Notes: a model not told the origin generated them from the letters alone. A DNA stretch of 64,000 nt from Tubiluchus corallicola (GCA_030141605.1 JAQGDQ010000028.1:939501-1003500); one strand, 5' to 3'. Shown: positions 1-11,711, counted from the stretch's first letter. Numbers and translations are program-made.

Positions 1-117
1 CGCCATTCCAGTTTTTTACAGGTTTAGGCCTGCAAACAATATTCCCCTTTTGAAGTTTACTCGTTTTTTTTGAGTCAGTGTAAATGCCAAAGATTTATGC
101 AAAAGAAATGTACGTAC

Positions 118-2475
118 CTGCTTTCCTTTCTTGTACAAGTGAATCACTTCCTCTTTCGTGAAAGAGCATTTCACAACAAATTCAGCTAAGGGCCTGCCGC
201 AGGCTGGGATACTTCTAAGCACACCTAGCAGTAATGGCTCAGATAAAGTGCTTAATGGTAAATTGACTTCGTCTCGGATCTCTCGTTTTATGGCATTGAA
301 GATCTCAAGAGGAATCTTATTTGCAACTGCAGAGAGTGAGTTGCATGAGACTTCATCTTTTGGCATTTTTTGTAGTATTTCCTGCAATAAAACCACATTA
401 ACAAGTTAGCCTGCGCCACAATCAGTGCCCAACAGCTCAATAATGTTCTTCCATTCATTAATTAAAAATCACTGCTTAACTTTGATATTCACTTTGTTGT
501 TCTTTAATAAGTACAAAGTTTTATAACACATTTCACAAATTACAGTTATTTAAGATTTTGCTTAAATAATAAGAAAGCATTAAAATGTTTAAATCAACAA
601 CAATGAAATGACCCATGATTCATGCTAACCAGGAGACAATTGCACTACAACATGAGAACGTCTCTGCAGTATATAAGTACAAGTGATTACACTAGTCAGT
701 TTCGATTGTTAGATATAGATCAACATATACAATTTATAGATAAAAGCACAGATTACAGAACACACATATAAGTGAGGCACTGTATTCATTCAGGTCTTCT
801 ATGATTCTCTCAAATTCCTCTGGACATTGAAGTTTAGAACACAGACAGTGCTCTAGTACTCATAGTGGTGTACATATTAAATGACTTATGACTTACAAAT
901 GCATATAGGTTAAGTTGAGTACATTGAAATACATTAAAAGTTACGTGAGTTAACTTGGTCAATTGTGAGTTAGTTTAATAGACATTTTCAACAGTTGAGT
1001 TAATATCAATGAAATAAATACATCATCTAAAAAAACTGAAAGATCAATCTCAACTAATTTATCCTTTACAAGTTAATTTATGCTCTACAGGTTTCACAAG
1101 GTAATTAGCATTGGGACAGGGAAAAACACTAAGTGACATCAGTTATCTTATGGATAATTGGCAGTGAAATTTAAATTATTTATTTGAGGCATTTCCAAAA
1201 TAATCCGAATTTGTTGCGAACTTTGGCACTTTGCCCAAATTTTGGTAAAAATGGGCCTAGTAGTAGCAGCAGTAGCAGCAGCAGCAGTAAAACACTTATT
1301 GACAAAAATTTATACTATGTATTAGCGGAGTAACAATCAGAGAAATAAAAAATTTTAGTCCATTGAATTACACTGCTTATGGATAATGGAACATTAATTT
1401 ACGAAGCAAAAAACATATCACCTAAAGCAAAAAGTGTTATTGTTTGGTAAATCTATATATACTCGCTCAATCAAATAAAACATCCATTTGAATTCAAAAC
1501 CAGATAGTTGGATAAAAACAGAAAAATAATTCATACATAAAAAGAGGTTAGACAGAAAAAAATTTTGATAGACCAAAAAAGCAAGCTTTTGCTTCCAGTA
1601 CTAATAAACCATCTTTTATGAACAATTCTTTCAATTTTAAAATTTAATACAAATAAGGATTAAAAAACACACTGTACATTAAGATCAAGAAGTTTGCAGT
1701 TTAGTGGCTCCTACCGATTAATACGTATCTATTACGTAATCTTAGACAGATTGATGATTGTGTGCAAAACACAATTACACACTACAATTACTGAACATGC
1801 TCAGCAAGGTGTGAAGGTGTTATTAATAGCACAATAAGTATGGGAGTGACATTACAATTATACATCAAAGTTTCCATTATTTTTAGTTGATAAACCACAT
1901 GGAATGCTAACTAGTATGCTAAATCAAGCCAATTAATTGTGCAATATTTACTAAATTTTGCTTATTTTGGTTACCCAAGGCTCCGGATGGCCACCTGGAA
2001 CATCCCACAAATTACAAGCTTCAGCACAATATTCGCTTCGGTGAAGAAAAACTACGTGCTTGTCTTCGGTAATGAGTAGAGCACCAACACCCAAAGGGTC
2101 TGCAAAATATGCTTGACTGTCTCCGTCATCTAACAAACCCTCAGTGTGCAAGACAAGCCCCTCCAAAGGCCCCTTTAAATTAGTTCCGACGAAGTCTTTA
2201 TAGTACGTAATTCCCAGATTAAAAATTACACAAGCTGGATGCTCTGGTAATGATGGTTTTAACTTCAGTACAGATTGCAGTCTAAACTTAGAAGCGTTGT
2301 ATAACATTGGGTTTGCAGCAGTTCGTTCAGTCCATATTTCATCAATTTTTGCATCTACCCCAAGCTTAGATTTGCGATTAAATTTCGATGACACCGAAAC
2401 TTCAACTTTCGAGACGTCCAAAGGGCCAACGTCTGAACAGATAAACGCAACTGACACGTCTTCGCTTTCCGACAT
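118..2475 (-). CDS. NUDT22: NUDT22-like UDP-sugar hydrolase, 3' end outside window
   Basis: Two phase-0 exons are seen on the minus strand: 2475-1975 (167 aa, ATG at 2475-2473, donor TGG|GTAACC) and 381-118 (88 aa, acceptor TTTTATTGCAG, donor AAGCAG|GTACGT). The first exon carries the NUDT22 signatures FRLQS, YKDFVGTN, QAYFADPLGVGA and WDVPGGHPEP. The second carries REIRDEVNLPL, followed by a conserved SEPLLLG block and AEFVVKCS. Recalled human NUDT22 has these blocks in the same order and is about 303 aa, so roughly the last 45-50 residues are missing, in an exon left of base 1. Known role of the family: Mg-dependent hydrolysis of UDP-glucose and UDP-galactose to UMP and sugar-1-phosphate. 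The Nudix box is split: GGHPEP lies in exon 1 and REIRDEV in exon 2, with an insertion between them, and Asn replaces the usual Gly of the box. No signal peptide is visible. Confidence 0.93.
382..1974 (-). other. NUDT22 intron 1
   Basis: A 1593-bp GT-AG intron separates the two halves of the Nudix box. It is AT-rich with no exon-like open stretch. It holds one imperfect AGC/CAG trinucleotide run at about 1260-1287. Nothing else is recognised. Confidence 0.8.
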
Positions 2476-2646
2476 TTTTATTAACTTTACTGTTAAGTTA
2501 CTGAAATCTCTGAGCTGCTAAAACGTATTTTGCTTTGTCGAAACTTCGACAATTTAGCAAACTTAAAGCTCACATAATTAGTAGCAAAATAAATTTAGAT
2601 AATACAAAGTTAAATTATTTCTGGCCTTATGCCTGCACGAATAAGT
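2476..2646 (-). promoter_or_regulatory. Probable NUDT22 5' flank
   Basis: A short stretch between the NUDT22 start codon and the neighbouring transposon. By position it must hold the NUDT22 5' UTR and probably its proximal promoter, unless transcription starts within or beyond the transposon. I see no clear TATA box or other diagnostic element, so this call rests on position only. Confidence 0.3.
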
Positions 2647-3524
2647 TGTTGGGAGCCGAGTGGACCACTGCGCCAAGTAGACCACTTGATGCGCTAAAAG
2701 TAGTGTCCTACATGGGCAGCCCAAGTAGGACACTAGCCATAAATGTAGGTGTTAGATGTAGGATTGTTTAGCTATAGACTTAAATATTAAGTGAGAATAT
2801 TCCAGTGTTTCTGAACTTTTGTCAAGTTTTGGTTTATTGTGTTACTAGTAATAACTTTTTTGAGTCCCAACCAAAATGTTATTTTGTAATATTGTTGTAG
2901 CTTAGCCTGTTATTTACTTTGCTCGTATTTATTATTGTTTCCATAGTCACATTTATTTTTATTTTGTATTACATTCTGTGAAAGTGCTTTGCTAATTCAG
3001 TCAAATATTTTCCTACTTGAATTGCATAAACATGTTTATAAAAATGCAGCTGATAAATTTTTCTAACATTAATTCCAAATCCTCAGTGTGGATGAAAAAT
3101 ATTGGTTTGTTATAGCGATGTTGCCCTATGAACAAACTGATATTTTCAAAACAAAACGAAAATTGATTTTGAATTGAAATAGCAATCACTGTGTGTATGT
3201 ATGAGTGGGCATACATACTGATCGCTTCAAAGGCAAGGTAGCCATCAAAAAAATTTTTGCTGAGCTAATTAAGTCCAACCTCTCGACCTCCTAGCGGTGC
3301 TTCTACCAGCTCAGAATAAAATTCTTTTATTTTATTAGATGTATAATAAATTATTCAACGTGTACTAACGTTTTTAATTATTATTATTACATAAACAAGC
3401 ACAACGGACGGTATCAGTACACTTAACGACTCAATTCGCGCGACCTGTCTTTAGTGTCCTACTTGGGCTAGCCCAAGTAGACCAATTGGTCTACTTGGCG
3501 CAGTGGTCCACTCGGCTCCCAACA
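2647..3524. mobile_element. Non-autonomous DNA transposon (MITE-like) with 38-bp TIRs
   Basis: The ends 2647-2684 and 3487-3524 are perfect inverted repeats of 38 bp, beginning TGTTGGGAGCCGAGTGGACC. The element is flanked on both sides by TAAGT (2642-2646 and 3525-3529), a clean 5-bp target site duplication. It is 878 bp long with no transposase ORF. Just inside each end are further inverted copies of an 8-bp core CCAAGTAG. A 17-bp-arm hairpin with one mismatch lies at 2701-2735, and overlapping palindromes lie at 3459-3480 and 3473-3498. The 5' TG and 3' CA with a 5-bp duplication recall LTRs, but 38-bp inverted ends and the lack of direct repeats argue for a cut-and-paste element. The superfamily is not assigned. 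Confidence 0.88.
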
Positions 3525-3529
3525 TAAGT

Positions 3530-6279
3530 AATTCGTAGCGGAAATCTTTGTGTTTCCCAATCTGCAGACTCCAGCTCCAGCATACCTCAGAGACTGCACT
3601 AAGCCCACAGGTCAGTTTTTCACAAGCATCTTATGATATGATCTATGGATAACATACTAGGAATTGGATCAAAAGATGTAATTACAGTAAAACATGTACA
3701 TGTATGTTTTAATTGTGAACAACAAGAAAAGTGCAAAAAACAGGCCTTTAACAAAAAGACAAAAATTTAATATGCAATTTAATCAAAAAATCTAAAAGTC
3801 AAAAACAAGATGATGAAACAAGATAAAATAAAATTTAATATAAACACAGTAAACTAACCAGTATAAATATTTAGCTATATAAATAAAAAGAACAATTATA
3901 GTACCATATACATGAAAAAAAAACATTATGAAATTTATGGTAAAGGAAATTAATAATATTGTCTATCAAGCTAAATTAGGCATTATGATAAGTAGAGTAT
4001 AGTTAAAAACAACAAAACTTTATTAAAACCTTTACATTAAAAAGCTAAAACCATGCCAAATGTAATATCAGCCGTATACAAACCAAAATGTACAAGAAAA
4101 CAAACACTTTCTTACACCAGTGGCTATGCACAAGTGCTACTTTTTTTAAAGAGATTAATGATTATGAATAACAACATAGGTGTGAATTAAGGTGTAAAGG
4201 GTTGGCATGATTTTAACTTTTTAACATAAAAGTTTTAATGAAGTTGTGTTGTTTTTAACTATAAATGCATTTAAGTGCCTGCAATAAAAAAGAACAGTAT
4301 AACATTATGTAAATTAAAAATGTTCAAAACAATAGTAAACATACCGGCTTACAATCAATAGTGAAACATAGTGAATGGAAAAAATAATTAGAGCAAATTC
4401 AGTGTAAAGCTTTAAGAAATATATTAAAATTAGAAAAATAATACACCATGTTATATATTAGCTCAAACAACTGTATAACCGATAAGACAGAGTTTTATTA
4501 TAAAATATGAATGCTGTTAGAGAACTTGTTAAAATCACAATTATGATGATAGAGTAACAAAACAAATACTAGAATAAATGTAAAGAAAACACCCAACAAC
4601 TGCTGGTTTGCTGAAATCAATAAATCATTGGAAAATATATGTTCATTACAAAATTTTTTAACAGTAAAATCACTATTTCATCCATCGCCAAGATTGATGT
4701 ATCGCTTTAGATATAGGATTGAGAACATAGATGAAAACAATGAAATCAGTTTTGGTCTCAGTTACATGGCTCCCCTAAATTTTGCTCAAAATTTACACTA
4801 TGAAAAAGTACACATCTGACTGCAACACAATTGCGTCAAAGCCTCCTCGACGAGATATCACTAACTATTCAACCATTATCAATTACGATTACCGTTTGTC
4901 CATCCATACTGCTGACCCTGCATAGTAAGACAAAGAATGGGTCAACTTACAGTTCGGGATCCTGTTGTGTGAGGCTCTGCTCACCTTTGGCTCTCCTTGT
5001 CAACAAGTAAACTACACCATATAGTTCTGAGTATCACCCGGCTCAACTTAACAGACTGTTACCTTAACCACAAATTTTATATCGCAATAACATCAAGTCC
5101 TTTGGACATGCAGAACTTAAACTCCTAACTTTTAGGATAAAAGTTACCCGAACCATGTTTTATAATATTCATTTTCAGGTTTAATCAATAACGAGATTAT
5201 TATCTTAATTGTTTTTAACGATGACACAATCATTACAGTATTTCTCATACAACTTGCAGGGGAAAAATAAGCATTATGATACAGTTTAACTAGGGTTGCT
5301 ATCTATCATGAACCGAGCTCAAGAGTCAAGAGCCAACTAAAAGGTAAATAGGGTACGATCAATAGACTCATTCTATTGATTCAGTAACATCTTATCAATT
5401 ATCTTGTCTTATTATTAGTTGTTTTTGTGTGCCATACAGGAAGGTTATATTACACCCAGTACAGTACATGCTTCTATCATAATTAGTATATTCTTTTAAT
5501 TCTTGTATCACTAATAGACACTGCTACTCGCTATTTAGGTGTGCTACTCTAAATCAATGGAATTAAAATTTCTATGCCACGGTCGTTGAAATCGCCCGGA
5601 ATTTCAAAACAACGAAAAAAACGAATGACGGCTGTTTCTAAAGATTTCATTAAAAATGGTGTCGGGTTGTTCTTAGTCTTACCATGAATAACAATGATTA
5701 TTTAACTTAACTGAAATAACGATATTATTGCATAATCCTTTGATTTTTGTACATTTTCTTTTACCTACAACAATGGTAATGGCATTATTACTTAAGACAG
5801 TAAAGCCTGTCTTAAAATAAAAAGCTACCATTAACTTTGTAAACCAAGGTAATTTTTTTACTTTGATAGGACATGGTAAATCTCTATTCTAGTATTAAGA
5901 AGTAATTATAATAAATATAATGTTTGAGATAAATAATTCTCCTTCTATAATTATGACAAATTCCACAAACGTTGACTATCGTCAACGCCTAGGTAGTTTC
6001 ACTGACAAATTTTCTCGTTATAATAACTTATAAAGTTATAACTTATATTATTATTAATATATAAATAATATATATATAATCCAACATCCTTGTTATACTA
6101 GGCTCATGTGGACATACTCCAGCTAGCACGATGATTAAATTTTAGTTGACGATGTTGATAGTGTCGATCCAGTTTCCATTTAAAACGAATTCACAGATGT
6201 TGCTGTTCTCACAGCACAGAGGAATTGGTATTTCAGATCTCTGGCATTGTATAATAAAAGTCATATTTACTAATTACCA
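3530..6279. other. Intergenic, nothing recognised
   Basis: About 2.7 kb of AT-rich sequence. The open frames are short and lack splice context or similarity I recognise. A very AT-rich tract of TA/ATT steps lies at about 6040-6085. Confidence 0.6.
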
Positions 6280-6665
6280 TATTTACCAATTACCATTAAA
6301 GTCTGCATGTCTAGAAACTTGAAGTTCCTCCTGATTAACACAGTGTTTGGTTCAGCACTTTTTATAATTTCATCTACAAGATTTTCAAAATTCTATGTAT
6401 TATTGAATTTAATAATCCAAGGTCTTTCTCGCAAGTGGTGTTCCGTTTTTCAGTTCAGTAGGAATACCGTTTGCATTCCAAATTTCGTATTTATACAAAT
6501 ATCCTGATTCCGCATATACAACCTTACACTTGTTGGGATGGAACTACATACCATTTTGAACTGCTCAAACGCAGAGCCTTTCTAGATTCATCTGAAGATC
6601 CTTACACCTGATAAATGAATCAGACTTTGACCAGGTTTTGTTATCGTCAGAAAAAGGTGAAGAGA
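6280..6665 (-). mobile_element. Fossil non-LTR retrotransposon, reverse transcriptase fragment
   Basis: Read on the minus strand, broken frames give a recognisable LINE reverse transcriptase order. A degraded motif C (SDDNK, the DD encoded by 6648-6643) is followed by LQMNLERL, then GM(stop)FHPNKCKVV, then DLGLLNS, and finally NTVLIRRNFKFLD. These correspond to the family blocks FADD, LQxDLxxL, WxMxFNxxKCxV, KDLGV and ANRxLGLIRRxFxxLD of CR1/Jockey-type elements. Stop codons and frameshifts interrupt it, and no endonuclease or 3' tail is seen nearby. It is therefore a 5'- and 3'-truncated dead copy. The clade is uncertain. Confidence 0.75.
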
Positions 6666-6724
6666 ATTACTAATAGTCTAACCCCATTTTCAGAAAAGTG
6701 GAACTCTAGATTCGTTTTTTTTAA

Positions 6725-7300
6725 GTGAGCAACATAGTCTTATTAACTTGACTATTCTGAATCTGAAAAAAGCTATTGCCAGCTCGAAAAATAGTGGAAA
6801 GCGGTTAAATATGGAAAAAAAATGGCCACCAAATTTCTAGAAAATTAACATTAAAAACCCATGATGACATCTACTCCTAGGTAATTTGACTAGTGGAAGG
6901 CATTTCAGTAATTTTCGTTTCAAACGGTTTCAAAGATGACAACCGTTTTCAAAATAGCCTCCACTGGACTAGAAGAAAATCATGAAAAAATGCTTCTACA
7001 AAGTTCTAGGGGCATTTGTTTTCTAAAAGTAGGCAACATAGCCAGTCTTGTCAATCTGGCTGTGCTTTATCTGAAGAAAACTATTGCCGGCTTGAAAAAT
7101 TAACGGAAAATGGTCAAAAATGCAAAAAGACAACATGGCTGCAAAGTTTTTTGCACACACAATGTAAATGAAAACGAGTTTCCAGAAAATTAATAATATG
7201 AAGCACTGATGACATCTATTCTGGGGCCTTTGCAATCCATTTCTTGTTATAAAAGTGGATTCCATTTTTGAAAATGGCCACCACGCGATAACAAAGTAAT
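6725..7300. repeat. Degenerate ~300-bp tandem repeat
   Basis: Two diverged copies about 304 bp apart share the same block order. The first copy starts near 6731 with AACATAG, followed by CTGAAAAAAGCTATTGCCAG, then ATGGCCACCAAA, then CCAGAAAATTAA-like and GATGACATCTA blocks. The second copy starts near 7035 with AACATAG, followed by CTGAAGAAAACTATTGCCGG, ATGGCTGCAAAG, CCAGAAAATTAA and GATGACATCTA. Looser echoes of ATGGC(T/C)GCC continue to about 7880. No coding content. Confidence 0.6.
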
Positions 7301-9285
7301 GCTGATCATGCAGTTACATTAACCGTTTCATCATAAGATTTATTATACAAACAAAAAAGCAATCAACTGGATCCTTTTGAATCCAAAAAACTGCTACTAG
7401 CTCCAAAGCGATTCAAACAGCCAAAGAAGTAAAAGACAAAATGGGTAACAGGATCCCGACATAATTGTCTAGCAGAATGGTGAAAAGGTGATTAATTTTG
7501 GATATGAGGCCAATCAAACATCATTCAGTATGGCTGCCATTTTTGAAATGGTTGACAAGATCGATGCCTGGAATTGCTAGTTTTGAAAGCTATATCCTAA
7601 CTGTTGGTGCAGTTAATACGACTTGCGACAACTTTGGTGTCAAAATATTGGTTAGGTTTTCAATTTCCAATCAGGATTCAATTTCTGATGCCCAGAAACA
7701 CTTATGACATCACCTCAGTTAGGACTTCAAGATGGCTGCCAAAATATTTGTTTATATAATATATTAGCTATATTGTCCGACCTAAGGTAAATAGGACGTT
7801 GATATTGGTATCTATATTTAGGATTGAAAGGTCAAGGATTTAGGGTAGTATCAATATGATCAACATTTTCAAAATGGCGGAAAAGGTAGCTGTTGCTAGG
7901 TTATAAAAACCATATCTTACATCATACGAAAATGTGAATGTCACTGATTCTGGAAAAAATCAACTCTGTAAGCAATCCATGCCAGTACTGTTTGCGATCA
8001 GGCTTCAGAGAGAGAAAAAATATGGATTGGCCCTCATAACAGTCAAGCATTTGTATCTTTAAGAAACCTTAGGCATGACCCTTCAAAATTTACTTATATA
8101 GTACTTGAGGACTAATTGTTAAAAATCTTTTTTGAAGTTTTAATGCCATTAAGTTTTGTTGTTTGTGCAGTACAAGTAATTTTATGTAAAATGTCTACTA
8201 ATTTGAAAAAAATCTTTTTTGGCTGTGATTTTTTTAAAATAACATTAGAAATTGGATTACTCAAATAATTAGGGCTAATTTATTGATGTTGTAATCAGTG
8301 TTTATCATTTCTCGGCTCAGATAAAATTATGTGATGGAGATCAATCCTGAGTGAGACTGATCCGTCGAGACCCCCTCTTAGTTGGAGACCGATAAACATT
8401 CAGACTGACTTGTAGAAATTTATGCGGCTAAACATTTTTTGCACAGAGGCCTGCATTGTATTATAACAGCATTGTAGTCGGCAGTATCATATTTATTAGG
8501 ATGCTTTTATAAGTGACCTGTAACATTTAGATTAATTCATCACTTAGTTTGGCAGTTTTGTTGGTAGATTACATGCTAATCACTAATACAAATATGCGCA
8601 ATAATATGACAATTAAAATTATTACGTCTAGATTTTGCGAGTGCTTTTGTGACCTTTAGTACCATCTTAAAATGCTCAAAACATTGATGGGATAATTCTG
8701 CTGCTTTTAACTCTGCGTAGGCCTGTAGTGTACAATCATCCTGCTGGCAGACAAGCAGCAGCAGCAGTAAATACATAATTATTGATTTATGGAGTTATGG
8801 ATTTATTGAATAATTGGCACTGCCTGTGTTTGCCCACACATTATTACCAAATGTATCAGATTTCAAACTACCTATAATTAGTTTTTATAGTCTCTAGTAG
8901 GAGCTGCTATTCGTTTGAAATTATCAGTTGGTTGGTTGACTTCATGGTTTCTTACAAGCATGGGTGGATTTCGTAATTAGTGTGCCTCATTACTAAATAC
9001 TAATTCCAACTTTTGTCCTCTATTGTTCGCTTAGAAATATTACAAAATCGAAATAGCTATCTAGTTTTTTTGTAAAAACTCGTTATATTTTTGACGGTAT
9101 CTTGCTGAAATCTGTTTTCTCAGTTGGCCAATGCTGTTATTGCCTGAAAAATGAGCATGTAAAATGAGCATTCCAAGCATGAAATGCTTCTGACTTTAAA
9201 GTGGTTTTAATGACTAAATGCACAAAGCACTTATCAGACTTTTATTGCTGAATTTTTCTGATAAACTTAACTTACCAGGAAGCTC
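7301..9285. other. Intergenic, nothing recognised
   Basis: AT-rich sequence with scattered short frames only. A short GCAGCAGCAGCAG run lies at about 8757-8768. No gene or element is recognised. Confidence 0.6.
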
Positions 9286-9292
9286 CTTTAGC

Positions 9293-9549
9293 TTTTTTAT
9301 GTTTATTTTATTTTTATTGAACCAACATCACAATTTCAAAACATTATACATGTAATTGCATTTGTGGTTTCATGCATATGCGGGCTGGGTGACCCATACA
9401 TGGCAAAAACGCTGCAAAACGTACGGGCCTTATATATTTTTTACCCAAGAGTACATTTTAAAAACCTGTACAGTCTTGGAATCAGGTGGGACTCAAACTG
9501 GGGAGCCTTAGTACAGCAACCAGCTGTGTGTAAAGAGCTAATACCTTAT
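9293..9549 (-). mobile_element. Candidate tRNA-derived SINE
   Basis: On the minus strand the element begins with a tRNA-like head (about 9549-9480) containing TTAGCTC and a good pol III B box, GTTTGAGTCCC (complement of 9488-9498). A non-tRNA body follows. The element ends in an A-rich tail (complement of about 9293-9318) made of AATAAAAATAAAAT-like sequence. Both sides carry the heptamer CTTTAGC (9286-9292 and 9550-9556), a plausible target site duplication. The A box is weak and only one copy is in the window, so the call is tentative. Confidence 0.5.
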
Positions 9550-9556
9550 CTTTAGC

Positions 9557-11139
9557 AGCATTTGTAACATTTAAGCAGGTGCTGCTTGCAGTATCGTAAA
9601 TGTGATGCATGGTGAGATTGGTATAAGCTGTCAACTACAATAAGCTTTTGCCAGCATTTTACATACTGTGTGTGAGTGCAAGATATTGAGGATAGTGGAC
9701 CATTGATGTTTTTCACTATGTTGACCACATGCTGAAGCTCATCATATCAATCTGTACCTAGCAGACATCTGTTTTATAACTGAAAAGTCTTTCGATTTTC
9801 TAGCACTTGCAAGTTTGTAAATTTTGTGACTTAGACTACAAACTTAGAACTACTTATTATCATAAATGATAAGTGCAGTTTGCAGTGCCCTCAAGTTGCA
9901 GACAATGTAGATGTAGGGTCACGAAAAACCAAGTGTGAAACTCTGGCTATACATTTTACGACAGCTAGTGTGTCCATAAACTGACATATTTCCTGCATTT
10001 TAGAGGATTTGGAGGACTTTTAATGACAATAATCTTCTAAACCTAAGCTAGACATTTAGTTATAATTTTGCAACATTTTATATTATACATTTGGCCTATA
10101 ACTAGCAGCTACAGATATTACTGTATTAAGCCAGCTTCGCTTTATCCAACACACAATGTTTAACGTGTGACCTTTTAGGATGTTTTTGTGAAGAGAGTTT
10201 ATGATGCTTTGCTCTGTAAAAATGATTGTTGTAGCCTAAACTCCCACTACTGTCATCATTTTACAGAAATGTACATAAATGCAGTTTAAAGTTGTACTTT
10301 TAAGTGACATGCTTTTTCTCCACAGAATTTGACAGTAAAGTGCAAATGCTATGCAGCAGCATGGCTACCGAATAAATTGTTTAACAAGTGAAAGCTCAAA
10401 TGTGGAAATCAGAAGTATCGAATAGACGCTAGACCCATTTATTCATTTACTTATTTGTAGTCCTGCTAGTAACATATTTACAAAGCTGCAGACTGCTGGT
10501 TTATATATACTCCAATGACATATCAGTATTAGTAAATGCACAACTGGTAAACTACTGGAATTATATTGTAGGTTCAAGCTAAAGTTAGAGAATCTGCTGC
10601 CTAGCTACTTAATGACTTGAAAGACTTGCATCATTCACTATGGTCAGAAGAAATGTGTGAGCCATTGTTTCTTTCAGATTTTGTGTCTTTAGTACTAACC
10701 AACTTACGAACTATGAGTAACGAAATTATTAAATTAGTGTCTAACACTTTTGTAGACTTTGTATTAATTTTTATTGATGACTGTCCATTCAGTGCTGGTA
10801 CCATACACATGCATTGGGAGCTAGAATGTCAGTGTGATCACATATAAAAGAATTGTTTGGCTAGTTGGCTAATTAGCTGGAATATAACTTTTTATGTAGT
10901 TATATTTTTAGATTTAATTTTCATCTCGGAGAAAGTCAACAATTCAAGTTCTTTTATGGGTTCTACAATTTGATTCAAATGTATCTGGAATATATTCCAG
11001 TGATATTTTATGTTTTCCTGTGTGGGAGAACTTTTTATTTCTGAATTGTGTAGCTGCTCAGTTTTTATTGAATGCTGAAACTTTATGAGTTTAGCAAGTT
11101 AAAACCAGTGTTAGCTAGACCTCTGTAATCAATATTATG
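9557..11139. other. Intergenic, nothing recognised
   Basis: About 1.6 kb without a supported gene. The 76-codon open frame at 10617-10847 lacks a plausible ATG context, splice context and family resemblance. Confidence 0.55.
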
Positions 11140-11432
11140 TCATGCGTAGGCAGCTGCATTGGCTTCTTTTGTAGTGGTGTGCTCAGCTTTTGCTCCTTGT
11201 AGATCAGGAATTTGGAGGCCTTTGCTTTTTATACATTGTACAAACGAAATTGGCAATTGTGTTGTGCTATTTTGAACTGAGATGCTATCAGTGTGACAGT
11301 GTTGAATACAACACGAACTTCTATCTTCAAATAATCTGCTAAGACTTTTTATGCTTTTCGAGGAATGTGGCACTACATTTTTTATTTTGAGTATTAGTTT
11401 GAAGTGATTTTGAATATTAAAGATAAACATTT

Positions 11433-11589
11433 ATGGCCGTGTATCAGGACTTGGACAATCACTTGTCTTCAAACTCTTTCGGACTTTGTGATGCAGTGAA
11501 ACAGTTGAGTTGTTTGCACATGAATCCTGCATATGATGAAACTACACCTGCTAGAATAGACGAGTACAATGACAGAAAATCACGCAGAA
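11433..11589 (+). CDS. Candidate first coding exon, hypothetical
   Basis: An ATG at 11433 has an in-frame TAA shortly upstream and opens a 52-codon stretch of mixed, protein-like composition. The stretch includes an NPAY motif (HMNPAYDE) and ends in a basic KSRR. A fair donor, AGAA|GTGAGA, follows at 11590 in phase 1. The acceptor TTCCTTGCCATTACAG at 12260-12275 is also phase 1 and would join this exon in frame to the NMNAT coding sequence, adding 26 linking residues before its usual start. I do not recognise the peptide. It could be an alternative NMNAT N-terminus, an exon of another gene, or chance. Confidence 0.3.
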
Positions 11590-11711
11590 GTGAGATAATT
11601 TTTTGTCTGGTTTGTTGTCTGGAGATTAAAATTAATGTTCATATTAATTACAACACTTATAAATTTAACTCAAAGATTTTTTCTTTGTTCAAAATTTTTG
11701 AAAATATTTAA

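Noticed and set aside
3262-3316. Functional tRNA gene
   Set aside because: The tRNA-like boxes are degenerate and no cloverleaf or acceptor stem can be drawn, so it is not called as a gene.
4628-4819. 63-codon plus-strand frame between NUDT22 and NMNAT
   Set aside because: It starts at a non-ATG codon in AT-rich sequence, with no splice context or recognisable motif.
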